Source: Brasenia schreberi
Lineage: Eukaryota; Streptophyta; Magnoliopsida; Nymphaeales; Cabombaceae
DNA: 64,000 nt
NCBI GenBank assembly: GCA_036023115.1
Contig: JAYKKT010000089.1
Coordinates: forward strand, 20,517,001 to 20,581,000
Direction: 5' to 3'
Below, in pieces: positions 60,498 to 64,000 of the stretch. A model generated the notes under the pieces. That model was given only the letters and a program-made list of their open reading frames with translations, had not been told where the DNA came from and ran no database searches. The position numbers and the translations under genes are program-made. Numbering within the stretch: the stretch's first letter is position 1; every line of letters starts with the position of its first letter.

Positions 60498-61639
60498 TTG
60501 GAGAATCGTTCGAGATCCGATAAGTTTTCAATACCAAACTTCAATTTCAAAAGCTTGACAAAATTATGTTTTTACTTCTCAATTCAAAATATTTTAAATC
60601 TTGAAAAATATAAACTTATTCTATTTTCAAAAACTTGTTTCTAATTTTTTTAAATAGCTTCTAAATCTCTAAAAATTCTCAAACTTTTACAAATAGACCC
60701 CACTCAAATATTCGAAACTGATCAATAACAAAGAATTAGAGGTTTAGGAAAATTACTGTATCTTTATGCTCTGATCTCCAATTTCTATAAAATTGATCTT
60801 GTTGGAAAGATATACATTTCATCTTTCCAATTAGACCATTTTCAATCAAAATGGTTCATTTATACAAAGATATGGGTTGATAAGCTAACTTCTATTGTAG
60901 AAACTTTTAGTTTTACAAAATCTATTCCGATTTTATTAAATCACCTTCGATTTTATTTACATCGGTTCATGGACCTAAAATTCTTGAAATTGTATATGTG
61001 TAGATCAAACATGCAAAATTTTAGAACATTCGGAGCAAGGGATAAAGTAATAAAAATTGTTTATCAGACATGTGCATAGTGTAGCAAGCAGATTTCAATT
61101 TTTACCAGATTTGTGCATGTTTTCGTCCGAATTAAAACAATCTACAACAATTTAAAATAAACAAAATTAATAATTATATCATGGGCATAGAGGGGATTAG
61201 GAGGTATATGATCTTATATTATATGTCGGAGTAGAAAAGATCGAAAATCAATTATGTAACAGATAATTCATGAATGTGAAAGAGATGGGGCAACATATGA
61301 TCCTCAATTAATACATCAATATGGAGACATGAGCTCCTTGATTACAACCCCATTAATCTTAATGAAAGAGGAGATAATAATAATAATTAAAATTCAAGAG
61401 AAGAAATGACCTATAATGGAAGATGGTGGCCAATGGTTGGCAGTGGTGAAACCTCCCTCTCCTTCTTCTTTCTCTCTTTCTCTCCCTCTCTTGGATCGTG
61501 GGATGCTGTGGGCTGGATGATCGGTTGATGATTTGAGGTGATTTCGAGATGATCCTTTCCAGCCCCCTTAAGGGGTCTTTTATAAGCAAAGGGCTCCCTC
61601 TTTGTTGCAGCTCTTTGTAAGGCAAGTTGCCTTGTTGAA

Positions 61640-62670
61640 AGTTGCTGGAATTGGGTCAAAGAATGCTCCATATGGCCTTCCAAATCGAGCCGAAGCTAAA
61701 GTCAGTTGAGGCTTTAGAAGGTAAGTCTTTGTTGCTAGCCTTGATGTTGGAATCAATAAGTTGCTGCCTAGAGACCTTCCATATCAAGTCAAGGGGCTGT
61801 TGCACCCACTTGCCAAAGTCGGGTGAGGCTGGCTTGGTTGCTGAACTCGGCTGGAGCTGAAAAAGGCAAGTGGCTTTGCAACACTCTTTCACTTTGTTGA
61901 GGCGGGTTGAGACTTAAATGGTAAGTGGTTAACATGCTATTGTTCATGCTGAACTCGGCTCAAGCTGTTGGGAAGATTGCTAGATTCGGCCATGGTTGGG
62001 AAGTTTGTTGGGTTCGGCCAAGGCTGACTTTCCATCATTGTTATTCACTTACCAAAGTCGGCCAGGGCTAACTTTCCATCGTTGTTGTCCACTTACCCAA
62101 GTCGGGTGAGGCTTGAGAAGGCAAGTGGCTGCTTTGAGGACTTACCAACTCAGGTTTCCTTGTGATGATGCTGGCCTACTGCAACCTTCCATGTTGAGGT
62201 CGGCTACACTTGATATAGTAAGTGGCCATTGCTTGTTTCATTGCTGAATTTGGTGAGCATTTGATAGCTTGATAACTTACTAAATTGTGTACCAAGGTTG
62301 CCAAATTACATACCAAGGCCAATATGGCAAGTCATATGATTTATTTATGCGGAAATTGGTAAGTTTTCTCTTGATGACTTGCCAAATCAAACATCACAGC
62401 TTATCAAATTAAGCCACTTTTCTTCTTTGAACACAAATTTCCTATCTTGAATGACGACTTTACTTCTTGGATGCCGACCTTCCTTTCTTGAATGTTGACT
62501 TCCCTTCTTTGGCGTCGACCTTCATTTCTAATACTTAAAACTAAAAATGGCAGATTACCTTGCCAAACAAAGCTGAATATGGCAGGTGCTTGGTCGTTGT
62601 CTTTTTGGTTCATACAATCTCCTCTTTCTAGGGAATTTGCCTCCTTTTAGTCCGAGTTTTATATATGGCA
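61640..62670 (-). repeat. Diverged subrepeats in the U3 of copy C
   Basis: Recurrent phrases include GTCGGCCAGGGCTAACTTTCC, CCACTTACCCAAGTCGG, GGCAAGTGGCT and CTTACCAAATC. Periods are irregular. They lie upstream of the TATA-like box in LTR sense, as CAAGG-rich repeats do in copies B and D. Confidence 0.65.
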
Positions 62671-62880
62671 GGTATGATTTCAAACATTTTTTTTAAACCA
62701 TTTCTATATTTAAAAACATCAAATTTAATGAAATCAAATATTACTTTTAGAAAAGACTGAGTTTCATTCCCAATTTTTGTTTGCAAGGGTGACCTACTTT
62801 CACTCCATGATTTAGTCTTTAACTACCTTAAACATTTTAACCCTTTTCATGGGTGTAGGGTATCGAACCACTTTACTGGG

Positions 62881-63299
62881 TATAGGGTATCAAACCACTT
62901 TATCCACTTGGGTATCAGGTATCAGAATGAGACTATTCTCAACCGGACAAATTTCTAAGGTTTGATTTGAATTTAATTTGAACTTCAAGGGTTTTAGAAT
63001 TTTGTAAATTTATAAATTTACAAACATTTTTGAGTTTGGTTCCCAATGTTCTCATTTTCATTTGTTTTTTTAAAAAGAATTGTTTGAAATTATCATCGAG
63101 TATAGAGTATCAAACCACTTTAACCACTTGGGTATCAGGTATCAGAATGAGACTATTCTCGATCGAGCGAAATTCTGAGGTTTGATTTGAATTTAATTTA
63201 GAATTTTGTAAATTTATAAATTTACAAACATTTTTGGGTTTGGTTCCCAATGTTTTCATTTTCATTTGTTTCTTTAAAAAGAATTGTTTGAAATCATCA
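62881..63299. repeat. 220-bp tandem duplication in LTR copy C
   Basis: TATAGGGTATCAAACCACTT at 62881 recurs at 63101 with one change. Both copies pass through GGTATCAGAATGAGACTATT and TTTATAAATTTACAAAC. The second copy lacks about 20 bp near 63198. Confidence 0.9.
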
Positions 63300-63568
63300 T
63301 TTCTTTGAATGCAATCATTAAAAAGGTAAAATCCTGCCAAGTTGGTCGTGGGGGCAAAATAGTCACTTTTTGAACTTTTATCAAAATTGAATTATTTTTG
63401 AGAGGGATGCAATATACCATCATTTTGAGGTTGGTAGAAAATTTTGATGAGAAAATGAGTTCGTTCAAGGTGTTTTTATTTGAAAAACCCTTAAAAGACC
63501 CAAAACTATAAAAAAAAACAAAATTTCTAAAAAAAAATCTATTTTTAAAAAAAAATTGGGTGTTTACA

Positions 63569-64000
63569 AATGCCCTCTTTGGCATTAATCCAAATTTATT
63601 TGGATAATGGCAAAGAAGAAAACACCCATTTGATTTTCTTCCTAGATTTACCTTGAGATTATGAATCTTTCCTTCATTCCATAACATCCATTTCTTTGAA
63701 TTTATTTTTGTGAAGGAAGGGATCTTAGCCAAAGGAGACTTGACAAGAAAACACCTGGACCTAGGATAATCATGTATGGACAACCCCTTTATGAATGCAT
63801 GTGTATAGAATATGAGGTGAATGAAGTGGATGTTTAGAGACCTATACTTGTGATTTGTGAGCTTGAGAAGGAACCTATGAAGGCTGGTAGACCCAAGTAA
63901 GATGGTTCCCATACTGTTTTCTTTGATGTTTCGGGCTTTTGAAATTTCTTTTTAAAAAAGGAACTCCTTTTGGTTTCTATCAAAAAGACTTCTAACTTTT
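63569..64000 (-). mobile_element. Internal 3' region of the element owning LTR copy C
   Basis: Starting at the polypurine tract, this matches 57210-57536 in the opposite direction and runs off the window. The open frame across 63274-63912 crosses the LTR border and has no coding signature. Confidence 0.65.

Larger units (their letters stand above)
60299..63568 (-). mobile_element. Long LTR (copy C, 3.27 kb), downstream LTR of an element leaving the window
   Basis: On the minus strand it starts TGTAAACACCC at 63568 and ends TTCACATCTACA at 60299. Order: AT-rich U3 with a 220-bp duplication, subrepeats (61640-62670), a CTTATAAAAGACCCC box near 61580, a GA-rich leader (61440-61490) and the conserved block. 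A polypurine tract (rc of 63569-63580) adjoins its start, so internal DNA lies to the right. ATAAT (60294-60298) should be one target copy; the other is outside the window. Confidence 0.85.

Noticed and set aside
63274..63912. 212-codon minus-strand ORF
   Set aside because: It crosses the LTR border and polypurine tract; composition is Phe/Asn/Lys-rich, as expected of chance AT-rich sequence.

Overview
This is nuclear DNA of a flowering plant. It has spliceosomal introns with GT..AG borders, a plant-type kelch-class acyl-CoA-binding protein gene, a mitochondrial ETF-alpha gene, and plant-style Ty3/gypsy, Ty1/copia, RTE-like and L1-like retroelements. The DNA is AT-rich with long (TA)n tracts. 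I cannot name the species.

Only two host genes are well supported, both on the minus strand. Positions 3859-9291 hold the first four coding exons of an ACBP4/5-like gene, i.e. the acyl-CoA-binding domain. Its kelch part is not seen and should lie before position 1. Intron 2 (about 4.6 kb) is filled with copia and LINE remnants. Positions 18260-26703 hold a complete eight-exon ETFA gene of 356 codons. A copia 3' LTR in the same orientation lies about 0.4 kb upstream of its start codon, and an LTR-like unit sits in intron 3.

Layout: 1-2912, a large LTR; 2913-9291, the ACBP gene with its TE load; 9300-18200, gene-poor DNA with hAT-like MITEs, small duplications and an L1 fragment; 18260-26703, ETFA; 27128-29345, 3' half of a copia element; 29405-33903, a decayed Ty3/gypsy element; 33904-41060, an RTE-like LINE split by two solo LTRs with target duplications; 41270-41930, a copia fragment; 43052-43644, a MITE carrying a (TA)n tract; 43.9-46.6 kb, two unassigned possible coding stretches; 46790-56545, a second copy of the 29-kb gypsy family interrupted by a 7.07-kb minus-strand chromovirus-like element; 56546-64000, internal pieces and very long LTRs of one long-LTR family.

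The most unusual signal is in that long-LTR family (copies near 2.7, 38.5, 59.4 and 60.4 kb). The long LTR bodies look very different, yet all four share a block of about 125-135 bp, 50-80 bp from the LTR 3' end. In each copy the block carries a short hairpin whose two arms change together. This suggests a selected RNA or DNA structure.
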